Positions 42,968-50,998 of a stretch of 64,000 nucleotides of DNA are shown piece by piece (within the stretch, counting starts at the first letter, position 1; each line of letters starts with the position of its first letter). The DNA lies in assembly GCA_910579215.1 (NCBI GenBank), contig CAJTTN010000001.1, positions 62,001 to 126,000 of the forward strand, written 5' to 3'. The position numbers and the translations under genes were made by a program. A model generated the notes under the pieces. The model was not told the DNA's origin and ran no database searches. It worked only from the letters and a program-made list of their open reading frames with translations. Source of the DNA: an uncultured Anaeroplasmataceae bacterium. Its GTDB lineage: Bacteria; Bacillota_I; Bacilli_A; Acholeplasmatales; Anaeroplasmataceae.

Positions 42968-44145
42968 TGATAGAATTGTTAGCTCCTGCAGGAGATTTAG
43001 AAAAATTGAAAATTGCTATATTATATGGTGCGAATGCAGTATTTATAGGAGGGGTAAAGTTTTCCTTACGTTCACGTGCCTCTAATTTTACTCTTAAGGA
43101 TATAGAAGAAGGGTGTCGCTTTGCTCATCAGCATAATGCAAAAGTACATGTCACCTGTAATATAGTTATGCATGAGATAGATATTGAGGGAATCATTGAG
43201 TATTTAAAGACTCTAGAAGAAGCAGGGGTTGATGCAATCATTGCCTCCTCACCTTCCATACTTAAGCTTGTCATCAAGCATACAAAAATGGAGGCTCATG
43301 TATCTACGCAGGCATCGGTTACAAATCAAGAGGCTATTGCATTTTATAAGGAATTGGGCGTACATCGTGTAGTTCTAGGTAGAGAGTTGACCTTGCGAGA
43401 GCTCGAAATTTTATGTGATAAAAAAACTATAGCATTAGAGGTATTTATACATGGAGGAATGTGTACCTCCTATTCTGGACGCTGTATGCTTTCTAATATA
43501 ATGACAAATCGTGATGCTAATCGAGGAGGCTGTGCGCATAGCTGTAGATGGAATTATGATTTATATTATAAAAATAACAAATTGAATCCAGAGAAAGATT
43601 ATTTTGCGATGAGTAGTAAGGATTTATGTGCTATTCGAGTTATTCCTAAATTGGTTTCCTTAGGTATAGATTCGTTTAAAATTGAAGGTAGGATGAAGAG
43701 CCTACATTATATTGCAACAATAGTTAAAACCTATCGTATGCTTTTAGATGATTTAGAACAAAATTCTTTAAAGGATTTTTCCTATTATGAAGAAAAAATA
43801 GCTCGTGCTGAAAATAGACCTACCTCGACAGGCTTTCTTTTGGGAATGCCTACCATTCAGGAGCAGCTTTATGATTTAGATCAAACCATACCAAGTAAAG
43901 ATTTTGTTGGAATTGTTTTAAACTATGATTTTAAAACAAAAAAAGCTACCGTTGAACAAAGAAATCATTTTGTTCCTTATAGTAGCTTAGAGGTTTTTGG
44001 TCCTAATCATAATGAAATTATAAATATAACGGAAATTTATAATGAAAAAAATGAAAGTCTTGATGCGGCAAGACATGCTAGACAAATCATTATCTTTTAT
44101 ACTGATTTTCCGTTAGAAAAGAACGATCTATTAAGATTGAATTAA
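42967..44145 (+). CDS. U32 family protein, TrhP/YrrO-like tRNA hydroxylation protein
   Basis: The 392-residue protein has the full U32 signature: IELLAPAGDLEKLK at the N-terminus, EVFIHGGMCTSYSGRCMLSN and the second Cys pair in GGCAHSCRW, giving four cysteines that bind an iron-sulfur cluster in this family, and FKIEGRMKS. TrhP-type U32 proteins act in the synthesis of 5-hydroxyuridine in tRNA anticodons; the older 'collagenase' label is not supported. AAGGAGG lies 6 bases upstream of the ATG. It ends 15 bases inside the convergent small gene. Confidence 0.92.
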   Translation: MIELLAPAGDLEKLKIAILYGANAVFIGGVKFSLRSRASNFTLKDIEEGCRFAHQHNAKVHVTCNIVMHEIDIEGIIEYLKTLEEAGVDAIIASSPSILKLVIKHTKMEAHVSTQASVTNQEAIAFYKELGVHRVVLGRELTLRELEILCDKKTIALEVFIHGGMCTSYSGRCMLSNIMTNRDANRGGCAHSCRWNYDLYYKNNKLNPEKDYFAMSSKDLCAIRVIPKLVSLGIDSFKIEGRMKSLHYIATIVKTYRMLLDDLEQNSLKDFSYYEEKIARAENRPTSTGFLLGMPTIQEQLYDLDQTIPSKDFVGIVLNYDFKTKKATVEQRNHFVPYSSLEVFGPNHNEIINITEIYNEKNESLDAARHARQIIIFYTDFPLEKNDLLRLN

Positions 44146-44448
44146 GCTTCTTACCTGTAAATATGCTTTAGATAATTTAGTATAATCAATATCTTCAATA
44201 AAGTTTGCAATATCGCAGACATCTAAATTACATTCTAATAATGGAATGGAAGCATGATTTTCCTCTTTTAGACATGCTGGATACATGGTAAAGTTTAAAA
44301 GCTTATTAATTCCAAAATAAAGTCTTCCTTTATTTCCATATTGATATGCTCTGTATACAAGTTCCTTCTCAAAATTATGTCTAGACCCATACGCATTTCT
44401 TAGGGATTCCATGAATACCTCAGATATTGTTGTATTTGCTGCTTGCAT
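44131..44448 (-). CDS. Small hypothetical protein
   Basis: The 105-residue frame starts at ATG 44448, preceded on the minus strand by AAAGGAG with 8-base spacing, which supports expression. It begins MQAANTTISEVFMESLRNAY and contains an Arg/Lys-rich middle with two later Cys residues; no domain is recognised. It is divergent from the metallopeptidase gene with only about 30 bases between starts, and convergent with the U32 gene. An upstream in-frame extension to 44538 would cross the neighbouring gene's start and is not favoured. Confidence 0.6.
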   Translation of the reverse strand: MQAANTTISEVFMESLRNAYGSRHNFEKELVYRAYQYGNKGRLYFGINKLLNFTMYPACLKEENHASIPLLECNLDVCDIANFIEDIDYTKLSKAYLQVRSLIQS

Positions 44449-44477
44449 ATCCTGTACTCCTTTCTGGTGGTGATAAA

Positions 44478-45146
44478 TTGATACAAATAACGATAAATCA
44501 AAAGGATATTCCCGTTGAACTAATTTATAAGCGTTCAAATCGAAGAATATACCTTAGAGTGAAGGCTGGAGTAGTATACATTACAACTCCAGTAAAGCTA
44601 TCCTTATCTAAAGTTGAAGAATTGATAGCTAAGAATTTCAACTTCATAATGAAGCATATGAAGGAAACTGAAAAAATAGACAATCAAATTCATTTTTTAG
44701 GAAAACTTTATGCTCTTACCTTTCTCTATGACAAAAGTAATATGATTGAGGTGAAAGACACAGAGATAGTCTTGACCATAAAATCTCTTTTAGATGCTGA
44801 AAAGCTCATACAAGAGTTATATAAAAGAGCACTTATAAAAGTTGTCGAAGAATATGCAGAAGAAATAATTTCTTTATTTGAAATGCCTAAGGATATAGAA
44901 TTTATTTTTAAAAGAGTAAAGGGCTATTATGGAGAGTGCTTTCCTAAGAAGAAAAAAATAATTTTATCTACTCGGCTAGCAAAATATGAACTAAAGTATA
45001 TACTCTCCGTTATATACCATGAATGTGCTCATTTTAAATATCCCCATCATCAAAAGGAATATTATGAATATCTAGAGCAGCGGTACCCTAATTATAAAAG
45101 AATCCAAAAAGAGCTTAGAAAAATAACCTATCATGAACAATATTAG
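44478..45146 (+). CDS. YgjP-like zinc metallopeptidase domain protein
   Basis: The 222-residue protein belongs to the SprT/YgjP-like (DUF45, M48-type) group. Its zinc site is YHECAHFKYPHHQKEYYEY, i.e. HExxH plus a third His six residues later, and it has the preceding arm YKRSNRRIYLRVKAG. The likely start is TTG 44478, where GGTGGTGA lies 4-5 bases upstream; other in-frame starts further upstream would overlap the divergent gene's ribosome site. Its target is unknown. Confidence 0.8.
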   Translation: MIQITINQKDIPVELIYKRSNRRIYLRVKAGVVYITTPVKLSLSKVEELIAKNFNFIMKHMKETEKIDNQIHFLGKLYALTFLYDKSNMIEVKDTEIVLTIKSLLDAEKLIQELYKRALIKVVEEYAEEIISLFEMPKDIEFIFKRVKGYYGECFPKKKKIILSTRLAKYELKYILSVIYHECAHFKYPHHQKEYYEYLEQRYPNYKRIQKELRKITYHEQY

Positions 45147-45155
45147 GAGGATACA

Positions 45156-45818
45156 ATGTACAAAATAATAGATACAGAAAAGTGGAATAGAAAAACGCAA
45201 TATGAATGGTTCAATAGCTTTTCTAATCCTTGCTATGGAATAGATATAGAGCTAGATGTAACATGTATAGTTCAGTATTCTAAGGCATCCCATACTTCAT
45301 TTTTTATAAATTTTTTATATCTAATGATGTGCTCATTAAATTCTATAGAAGAGATGAGATTAAGAATTGTTGGTAATGAGGTTAGACTTTATGATGTTAT
45401 ACACCCTACCTATACGGTGATGACAAAATTAGAAGTATTTGATAATTGTAAGAATTTAATGTATGATTCCTATCCTCATTTTTATCAAGCGTGCCAAAAG
45501 GAGGTGGAGCGTGCAAAGAATGAATGCTCCATACAGCCTGGATATAATGATGAGGAAAGCTACAATGTATATTATATAACCTGCCTTCCTTGGCTTACAT
45601 ATGCAGGAATGACTCATTCAATTCCTAATGGAAATAAGGAATCCTGCTCAGTTCCTAGAATTTGCTTTGGAAGATTTGAGGAAAAAAATAAACGTTATAT
45701 TATGCCTTTTAATCTGACTGTATCTCATGCCTTAGTAGATGGATTCCCATGCTCTAAAGCATTGAACACATTAAAGGAGAATTGTCTTAGGGCAGAGGAA
45801 TTTTATATTAAAAACTAA
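45156..45818 (+). CDS. Chloramphenicol-acetyltransferase-fold protein
   Basis: The 220-residue protein has the CAT layout: an N-terminal DTEKWNRKTQYEWF, the middle YSKASHTSFFINFLY and the catalytic HALVDGFP (HxxxDG) near the C-terminus. CAT trimers transfer acetyl from acetyl-CoA to chloramphenicol, but many chromosomal CAT-like proteins have other acceptors; resistance should not be assumed. AGGAGG lies 7 bases before the ATG. It follows the metallopeptidase gene after 9 bases. Confidence 0.88.
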   Translation: MYKIIDTEKWNRKTQYEWFNSFSNPCYGIDIELDVTCIVQYSKASHTSFFINFLYLMMCSLNSIEEMRLRIVGNEVRLYDVIHPTYTVMTKLEVFDNCKNLMYDSYPHFYQACQKEVERAKNECSIQPGYNDEESYNVYYITCLPWLTYAGMTHSIPNGNKESCSVPRICFGRFEEKNKRYIMPFNLTVSHALVDGFPCSKALNTLKENCLRAEEFYIKN

Positions 45819-45899
45819 AATAAGCTTGTGTTTACATTTATTGAAATCACAATCCCATAGTTTTGTGTATGATTTATCCCGTTGCTAACCAAATTTATC

Positions 45900-45928
45900 T
45901 TGATTTTTTATGATTTGTTAGGTATAAT
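45900..45928 (+). promoter_or_regulatory. Promoter of greA
   Basis: TTGATT (45900-45905), 17 bases, TATAAT (45923-45928). Confidence 0.7.
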
Positions 45929-45959
45929 TAAAAGGCGTGAATACTGGAGGTAAAAGTTT

Positions 45960-46406
45960 ATGACTAAAGATGAAGTTTTTGAATTATCCAGAGCAGGAGC
46001 TGATGCACTGCAGGAAGAATTAGAAAAATTAAAGACAGTAGATAGAATTCAAATTCGTGAGGCAATTAAGGAAGCTCGTGAGCAGGGTGACCTTTCTGAA
46101 AATGCGGATTATTCTTCAGCAAGAGAACAACAAGCCAATATTGAGGCACGTATTTTAGAAATTGAAAATATTCTAAAGCATGCCAAAATCATGGATGTCA
46201 ACACAGTTACTGTAAAATATATGGATTTAAATCGTGTATCTACATTTCAAATTGTTGGTACAATAGAGGCTGATCCGTTCGCAGGAAAAATATCTAATGA
46301 TTCTCCACTTGGCAAGGCAGTATTAAGACATAAGGTTGGAGATGTATTTCATATTTCTACAGAAAATGGTAAAGAATTAAAAGTAAAACTGATGGATATT
46401 AAATAA
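45960..46406 (+). CDS. greA: Transcription elongation factor GreA
   Basis: GreA rescues backtracked RNA polymerase by stimulating transcript cleavage. The 148-residue protein has the coiled-coil tip GDLSENADYSSAREQQ with the two acidic residues, and a C-terminal FKBP-like domain including FAGKISNDSPLGKAVL. A GGAGGT site precedes the ATG. It has its own promoter and a bidirectional terminator shared with sigK. Confidence 0.96.
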   Translation: MTKDEVFELSRAGADALQEELEKLKTVDRIQIREAIKEAREQGDLSENADYSSAREQQANIEARILEIENILKHAKIMDVNTVTVKYMDLNRVSTFQIVGTIEADPFAGKISNDSPLGKAVLRHKVGDVFHISTENGKELKVKLMDIK

Positions 46407-46410
46407 AATT

Positions 46411-46437
46411 AGGACACTTTTAGGTGTCCTATTTTTT
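46411..46437. terminator. Bidirectional terminator between greA and sigK
   Basis: AGGACAC and GTGTCCT form a 7-bp stem around TTTTAG, followed by ATTTTTT; the sigK stop codon overlaps the end of the right arm. Confidence 0.85.
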
Positions 46438-47088
46438 GAGTAGAAAATAAAGCTTTAGTAGGGCTCGCTTTTCTATTCTTGATACATAGCTTCTAGATAT
46501 GTTCATGTCTTTTGCGATTTCTTTTTGAGTTTGACTATCTCGATTGATGCCATATCGCCTAGCAATGATTTCATATTCTCGACTATTTAATGTTTTTAAT
46601 GCATCATCTAAATCTTTGTGCATAGCCTTTTTTTCATAGGAGGCCATAATATCAATAGATTTATCCTCCATAAGATCTAAAAGCTCTACCTCGTTGCCAT
46701 CCTTATCCATAGCAACAGGAGATTGAAGATATACTAAATTTCGTTTATTTTTGTTAGCTCTAAGATGCATTAAAATTTCGTTTTCTATGCAGCGTGCTGC
46801 ATAGGTGGCAAGCTTATTATTTGCTGTAACCTGATAGGAATCTACAGCTTTCATTAGGCCTAAGATGCCGATGGATAATATATCGTCCTTATCTTCATTC
46901 GTGTTTTCATATTTTTTAGCGATATGAGCAACAAGCCTAAGATTATGCTCAATTAGCTTGGCTCTTGCGATTTCATCCTTTTGATTTGCATATCGCAAAA
47001 GATACATTCGTTCCTCCTCATCAGATAATTTTTGAGGGTACGATTCACTTTTGATTGCCCCAAAAAGTGGAAGCAAGAAAAACAACAT
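46429..47088 (-). CDS. sigK: RNA polymerase sigma-K precursor
   Basis: The 219-residue protein matches the late mother-cell sporulation sigma factor: LIEHNLRLVAHIAKKYENT, LATYAARCIENEILMHLRA and EIAKDMNISRSYVSRIEKRAL are nearly those of Bacillus sigma-K. The first about 14 residues (MLFFLLPLFGAIK) are hydrophobic, which looks like a shortened pro-sequence that keeps the factor on the membrane until cleavage. A SpoIVFB-type protease is encoded at 12889-13617. The gene is continuous, so no skin-type element interrupts it. AAAGGAG lies 8 bases upstream of the ATG. Confidence 0.93.
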   Translation of the reverse strand: MLFFLLPLFGAIKSESYPQKLSDEEERMYLLRYANQKDEIARAKLIEHNLRLVAHIAKKYENTNEDKDDILSIGILGLMKAVDSYQVTANNKLATYAARCIENEILMHLRANKNKRNLVYLQSPVAMDKDGNEVELLDLMEDKSIDIMASYEKKAMHKDLDDALKTLNSREYEIIARRYGINRDSQTQKEIAKDMNISRSYVSRIEKRALLKLYFLLKK

Positions 47089-47153
47089 TTTAAAACTCCT
47101 TTTTAAAGTACTGATGGAACAATATTTAATAATTAAGAAACTGAGGTAAAAGT

Positions 47154-47714
47154 ATGCTAAAAAAATTAATACCAGATGAATACTACAACTCTATAGAAGA
47201 TATTCCATACAATAAACTTTATGCACAAGGAATTAGACTTATTCTTACAGATTTAGACAATACGCTTATTTCCTATAGGGAGGATGAGCCTACAGCTGCT
47301 TTATTTATTTGGAAGGAACGAATGGAAGCAATGGGCTTTGAGATCATTATTGTTTCAAATTCAAGGAAGGAAAGAGTAGAGCATTTTGCCAATCTCTTAA
47401 AGCTTCCCTTTGTTAAATTTGCTAAAAAGCCTATGCTTTTTGGTATGAGAAAGGCTATAAAAAAAACTTCTAGAAGCTATAAATCAGAGGAGATAGTTGT
47501 TTTAGGAGATCAATTGATGACCGATGTTTTTGCTGCTAAACGATTAAAATTACACATGATATTAATTAAAGCAATTGATAAGAAAACAGAAATACTGCCC
47601 ACGAAAATCAATCGAAAATTAGAGAATTTCTTTTTGGATAAAATAGAAAGATATCATCCACGTATGTATCAACAAAAATTAGATCAATATGTGAGGGAAA
47701 AGGATGCAAAGTAA
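47154..47714 (+). CDS. yqeG: YqeG family HAD phosphatase
   Basis: The 186-residue protein has the HAD motif I LTDLDNTLI, motif II VSNSRKERV and motif IV VLGDQLMTDVFAAKR, and is the YqeG family usually fused in operon with YqeH. The family is related to phosphatidylglycerophosphate phosphatases; its substrate is not established here. GAGGT precedes the ATG. It overlaps yqeH by 11 bases and is divergent from sigK. Confidence 0.92.
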   Translation: MLKKLIPDEYYNSIEDIPYNKLYAQGIRLILTDLDNTLISYREDEPTAALFIWKERMEAMGFEIIIVSNSRKERVEHFANLLKLPFVKFAKKPMLFGMRKAIKKTSRSYKSEEIVVLGDQLMTDVFAAKRLKLHMILIKAIDKKTEILPTKINRKLENFFLDKIERYHPRMYQQKLDQYVREKDAK

Positions 47715-48795
47715 ATGTGTAGGCTGTGGAGCCATTCTTCAAAATAAAAAGGAAAATGAGGCAGGCTTTGTTCCTAAGCTTACAGAGGATATGAAGATAT
47801 GCCGTCGTTGTTTTCGTATCATGCATTATAATGAATTACCAAAAATCGTGGCTACCAACAAGGAGTATGAGGCAGTTATAGATTCTGTTGTTTCTAAAAA
47901 AGCTTTATTTGTTTTTATTGTTGATGTTTTTAGCTTTAAAAGTACCTTTCATCCATTAATGATTGATCGTTTAAGAGGAAAGGATGTCATTTTATTAGCA
48001 AACAAAATGGATTTACTACCAAAAAGCTCTAATTTTTCTAAGGTAGTAGAATGGATAAGTAAAGAATGTGAGCGTAAGAATTTTAATCCTCTTGTGATAG
48101 GAATTGCCTCCGCTAAGCAACAAAATTATATCGATGAGCTAATTTCTACCATTGATTTGTCTAGAAGAGGTAGAGATGTTTATTTTGTAGGCTGTGCTAA
48201 TGTAGGAAAATCTAGTATTATTAATGCTTTATTAAAAAGAACGACTGTTCAGACAAAGGATAGTATAGCAACCTCCCTAGTACCTGGGACAACCTTAAAT
48301 CAAATTAGAATTCCTTATTTTGAGGATAATCAAGCCTTAATAGATACTCCAGGCTTGATTAATCCCTCAGATATACTCAATCAGCTTTTGCCACAATCCT
48401 ATAGGACTATTGTTCCCAATGCAGAAATCAAGCCTAAAACGTATCAAATGACTAAAGGAAATAGTATTTTCTTAGGTGGATTAGCCTGTTTAAGCTTTTC
48501 CTGCAAAGAAATGTGTTCTGTAATTGTATATACCTCAAATTCCTTATATATTCATAGATGTAAAACAGAAAGAGTAAAGGAGCTATTTCAAAACCAATTA
48601 GGTCATTTATTGGTACCCCCTCTTATTGAAGAGGTAGACCAGCTTTCCTATTATGATAAGACATTAGATATACAAGGGAAAAAGTGTATTTGGTTTTCAG
48701 GCTTTGGTTTTGTACAAATATATGGAAGTGCTAGGATTCAAATTAGAAGTCTAAAAAATTCGGAGGTTTATATAACGGATGCTATCCTTGGATGA
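47704..48795 (+). CDS. yqeH: Ribosome biogenesis GTPase YqeH
   Basis: The 363-residue circularly permuted GTPase takes part in 30S subunit assembly. It begins with a four-Cys zinc finger (CVGCG and later CRRCF) followed by G4 NKMD, G1 GCANVGKSS, G2 (TSLVPGTT) and G3 DTPGL in the permuted order. The C-terminal domain is ordinary. GAGGG precedes the ATG. It overlaps yqeG and yqeK at both ends. Confidence 0.95.
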   Translation: MQSKCVGCGAILQNKKENEAGFVPKLTEDMKICRRCFRIMHYNELPKIVATNKEYEAVIDSVVSKKALFVFIVDVFSFKSTFHPLMIDRLRGKDVILLANKMDLLPKSSNFSKVVEWISKECERKNFNPLVIGIASAKQQNYIDELISTIDLSRRGRDVYFVGCANVGKSSIINALLKRTTVQTKDSIATSLVPGTTLNQIRIPYFEDNQALIDTPGLINPSDILNQLLPQSYRTIVPNAEIKPKTYQMTKGNSIFLGGLACLSFSCKEMCSVIVYTSNSLYIHRCKTERVKELFQNQLGHLLVPPLIEEVDQLSYYDKTLDIQGKKCIWFSGFGFVQIYGSARIQIRSLKNSEVYITDAILG

Positions 48796-49369
48796 AATCG
48801 AAAATTTAGTTAAAAATAAATTTGTAGGGCATATGGATCGCTATGTACACACTTTAGGAGTAGTTAAAATGGCTACCTATTTGGCAGAGCAGCATACTAT
48901 TGATCCTGTAAAAGCAAAAACGGCAGCATATATGCATGATTTTTGCAAATATGATTCTTTAGAATATATTGAAACACTTTTAACCCCATTAGAAATAGAA
49001 GAATGTAGAAAATATCCAGTCCTATATCATTCCTATGGGTCAGCTTCTTACTATAAAAAATATATTGGTGAAGATGAGGATATTTATCAAGCCATTCGAA
49101 ACCATGTATTTGGCAGAATAGGAATGTCTCGTTTGGAAGAAATTATTTTAATTAGCGATTATACAGAAGAAAATCGACAATACCCAGATTGTATTTATTG
49201 TCGTAAAATGGTATTAGAAAATCAATTTTTTGAAGCAATTTATCAGTCTACAAAAAAAACAATAGAGTTTTTAAATAAAAGTGGATGTAAACCTCATCCT
49301 TTACAGGAAGAAGTTTTAATGCATTATGAAAGGATGTGCAAACATGCAATTAACAGAGATAATTTATGA
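48779..49369 (+). CDS. yqeK: HD-domain hydrolase YqeK
   Basis: The 196-residue protein has the HD metal site (Arg-His in DRYVHTLGV and AAYMHDFCKYD), a signature of YqeK, a dinucleoside tetraphosphate (Ap4A) hydrolase in Firmicutes. It overlaps yqeH by 17 bases and rsfS by 26 bases. The nadD gene normally found just upstream of yqeK in Bacilli is missing here, as are aroE and the YhbY gene. Confidence 0.92.
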   Translation: MLSLDEIENLVKNKFVGHMDRYVHTLGVVKMATYLAEQHTIDPVKAKTAAYMHDFCKYDSLEYIETLLTPLEIEECRKYPVLYHSYGSASYYKKYIGEDEDIYQAIRNHVFGRIGMSRLEEIILISDYTEENRQYPDCIYCRKMVLENQFFEAIYQSTKKTIEFLNKSGCKPHPLQEEVLMHYERMCKHAINRDNL

Positions 49370-49673
49370 TTGTTTAGGAAAGGTGAAGGCAACCGATATA
49401 TTAGAATACGATATGAAAGAGCGCTCTCCTTTTTTTGACACTATGATACTTGCAAGTGTGGATAGTGAGCGTCAAGCCTCAGCAGTGGTCAATTACATAG
49501 AAGAAGAGGTAAATAAGATAGGAGCAAAGCTTAGAGGAATTGAGGGATTAAACACGGCTTGGGTTTTAATTGACCTTTATGATGTCATTATTTCTATATT
49601 TACCCATGAGGAACGAGAGCATTTTGCCTTAGAAAAAATATATTTAGATATTTCTTGTAAAAAAATTGTTTGA
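49344..49673 (+). CDS. rsfS: Ribosomal silencing factor RsfS
   Basis: RsfS binds uL14 on the 50S subunit and blocks joining of subunits when nutrients are scarce. With the ATG at 49344 (AAAGGATG 7 bases upstream) the protein has 109 residues and carries the family pattern DILEYDMKERSPFFDTMILASVDSERQ and GLNTAWVLIDLYDVIISIF. An in-frame ATG at 49326 is less likely. It is the last gene of the yqeGHK-rsfS unit. Confidence 0.92.
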   Translation: MQLTEIIYDCLGKVKATDILEYDMKERSPFFDTMILASVDSERQASAVVNYIEEEVNKIGAKLRGIEGLNTAWVLIDLYDVIISIFTHEEREHFALEKIYLDISCKKIV

Positions 49674-49678
49674 GTATG

Positions 49679-49719
49679 TTTACTTTCTTCTTAAATGGGA
49701 GTATACTAGTTTATACTAG
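49679..49719 (+). promoter_or_regulatory. Promoter with duplicated -10 for the small lipoprotein
   Basis: TTTACT (49679-49684), 17 bases, TATACT (49702-49707). The octamer TATACTAG occurs twice (49702-49709 and 49712-49719) 10 bases apart, giving a second possible -10 on the same face of the helix. Confidence 0.55.
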
Positions 49720-49740
49720 GAAAGGAGAAATACTTGTAAT

Positions 49741-50100
49741 ATGAAAAGATTTTTAAAATGGTTAGGTGCTGGAATTGGTTGCTTAGGCTTATTTCTTTTG
49801 GTAGCATGTTCTAATGTATCAGCAAAATATGCTGACAAAATTAATAAGGCTGCAAAAGACGGAGAAGCAATTACCTTAGACCAAGTTCGTAAGGATTTAG
49901 GTGATGATCGTGTTGAGATTATTATTTTAAATTCAGGAGTGATTATCTCTGTTAAGGGATGTAAGAAGCTTGAGGATCTTCAAACCAAACTAGATAATGG
50001 AGAAGATGTTGAAGGTATTGTTATCACGGTTTTAGCTAGTAAAGCAACAGCTGCAGAATATCGTAAAATTAATGTTAACGATTTAAAGGGCGGCAAATAA
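49741..50100 (+). CDS. Small putative lipoprotein
   Basis: The 119-residue protein has a lipoprotein signal with LLVAC giving lipidation at Cys23. The mature part is a compact, charged domain (DQVRKDLGDDRVEII, then VKGCKKLEDLQTKLDNGED) with one further Cys; I do not recognise the family. AAAGGAG lies 13 bases before the ATG, which is long. It has its own promoter and terminator. Confidence 0.7.
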   Translation: MKRFLKWLGAGIGCLGLFLLVACSNVSAKYADKINKAAKDGEAITLDQVRKDLGDDRVEIIILNSGVIISVKGCKKLEDLQTKLDNGEDVEGIVITVLASKATAAEYRKINVNDLKGGK

Positions 50101-50120
50101 TTTTTTATAATGATTTTTTC

Positions 50121-50155
50121 AAAAGGGGATACATGGAAGTGTATCTCTTTTTATT
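50121..50155 (+). terminator. Terminator of the small lipoprotein
   Basis: AAAAGGGGATACA and TGTATCTCTTTTT form a stem of about 12 bp with two G-T pairs around TGGAAG, then T-rich sequence. Confidence 0.8.
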
Positions 50156-50243
50156 TATAGTGCTATAAATTTTAAAGTATGTAGTTTATAATCAAGCTTT
50201 AAGAAATAGAGTATGTAGCTATAAACAGCCAAGTATGCTATAG

Positions 50244-50273
50244 AAAACGACCTGAGAAATCAGGCCGTTTTTA
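50244..50273. terminator. Terminator-like hairpin at the end of the transposase remnant
   Basis: AAAACGACCTGA and TCAGGCCGTTTT form a stem with one A-C mismatch around GAAA, with T runs on both strands. On the minus strand it lies just past the transposase C-terminus. Confidence 0.7.
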
Positions 50274-50301
50274 AATGGTTGAAAAATGAAATAATAGTTA
50301 A

Positions 50302-50580
50302 TTATTTTTTATATTTTCCTCTGGATTTACTAGATAATGAATTATAAATTTTAACAGAAGTACCTCTAATAATGGAATCGTGATTTAAAACATAAAGAAT
50401 TTGATTTCTGGTTATAGAGAAATTATAAAAGCCATAAGCATTAGCGAATAATTGTTTAATAATAAGATTTCGACGTTCAATATTTCCATTGTGAATTCTA
50501 TGACCATTATAGGAGGAGAAGGAATTCATTTGTTTTATTTTTTTAGTTTTTAGAATTAAGATTTGAAATAGTTTTATCAA
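50302..50580 (-). pseudogene. ISL3-family transposase, C-terminal remnant
   Basis: The frame encodes NSFSSYNGHRIHNGNIERRN followed by IKQLFANAYGFYNFSITRNQ and a short basic tail. The pattern NG-x-I-E with the downstream GF-x-NF-x-x-x-RN-x-I is the conserved C-terminal end of ISL3-type DDE transposases. The upstream catalytic core is missing. The matching N-terminal remnant lies at 52684-53214 on the same strand, with two cargo genes between. The frame is read minus, against its neighbours, and is probably not expressed. Confidence 0.75.
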
Positions 50581-50998
50581 AATTCTTAAATATTTACACT
50601 AAATAAAACATTTATAAAATGCAATATAATTGTCGAAAATTGTTGTTTAAAATTGGTTGATTTTTTGTGAAAAAATAGTGTAAAATATAAGTAGAATAAA
50701 TCTGTAATAATTTTATAACTCAATAAGTTTAATTTTAAACAATTTTTAATATAAATAGATTTGCTTTTTGTGGTTTTCAAATGAAATTTCATGCATTTAG
50801 TCAAAAGAGCCATTTTAGTATAAATCTTTTTTTGGATAATGGAATTGACTTGTCTTCAGAATAATATTTATAGAAATTTTTTAATTATAAGTAGAAAAAT
50901 CAAACGGAAATATCTTTAGAAAATCAATTTAATATTAATAGGTGCTTAAATATTAAATTATATAATTGAAAAATGATTTTATACAAGGAGGTAAGAAA
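50581..50998. other. AT-rich intergenic stretch upstream of the cysteine-peptidase gene
   Basis: This 418-base stretch is very AT-rich and contains several TATAAT/TATAAA-like sites but no convincing gene; the minus-strand frame of 75 codons (50586-50813) has no ribosome site or recognisable motif. It should contain the promoter of the gene at 50999; I cannot single one out. Confidence 0.4.

Noticed and set aside
42137..44145. Calling the U32 genes collagenases.
   Set aside because: The Cys cluster and neighbourhood fit the tRNA-hydroxylation (TrhP) group; the protease label is historical.
44449..44538. N-terminal extension of the small minus-strand gene at 44131-44448.
   Set aside because: The internal ATG at 44448 has a strong ribosome site, while the extension overlaps the start region of the divergent gene.
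45156..45818. Calling the CAT-fold protein a chloramphenicol-resistance gene.
   Set aside because: The fold and HxxxDG motif are present, but many chromosomal CAT-like proteins have other substrates and there is no resistance context.
50586..50813. A 75-codon minus-strand frame in the AT-rich region.
   Set aside because: Low complexity, no ribosome site, no transposase motif; likely random.
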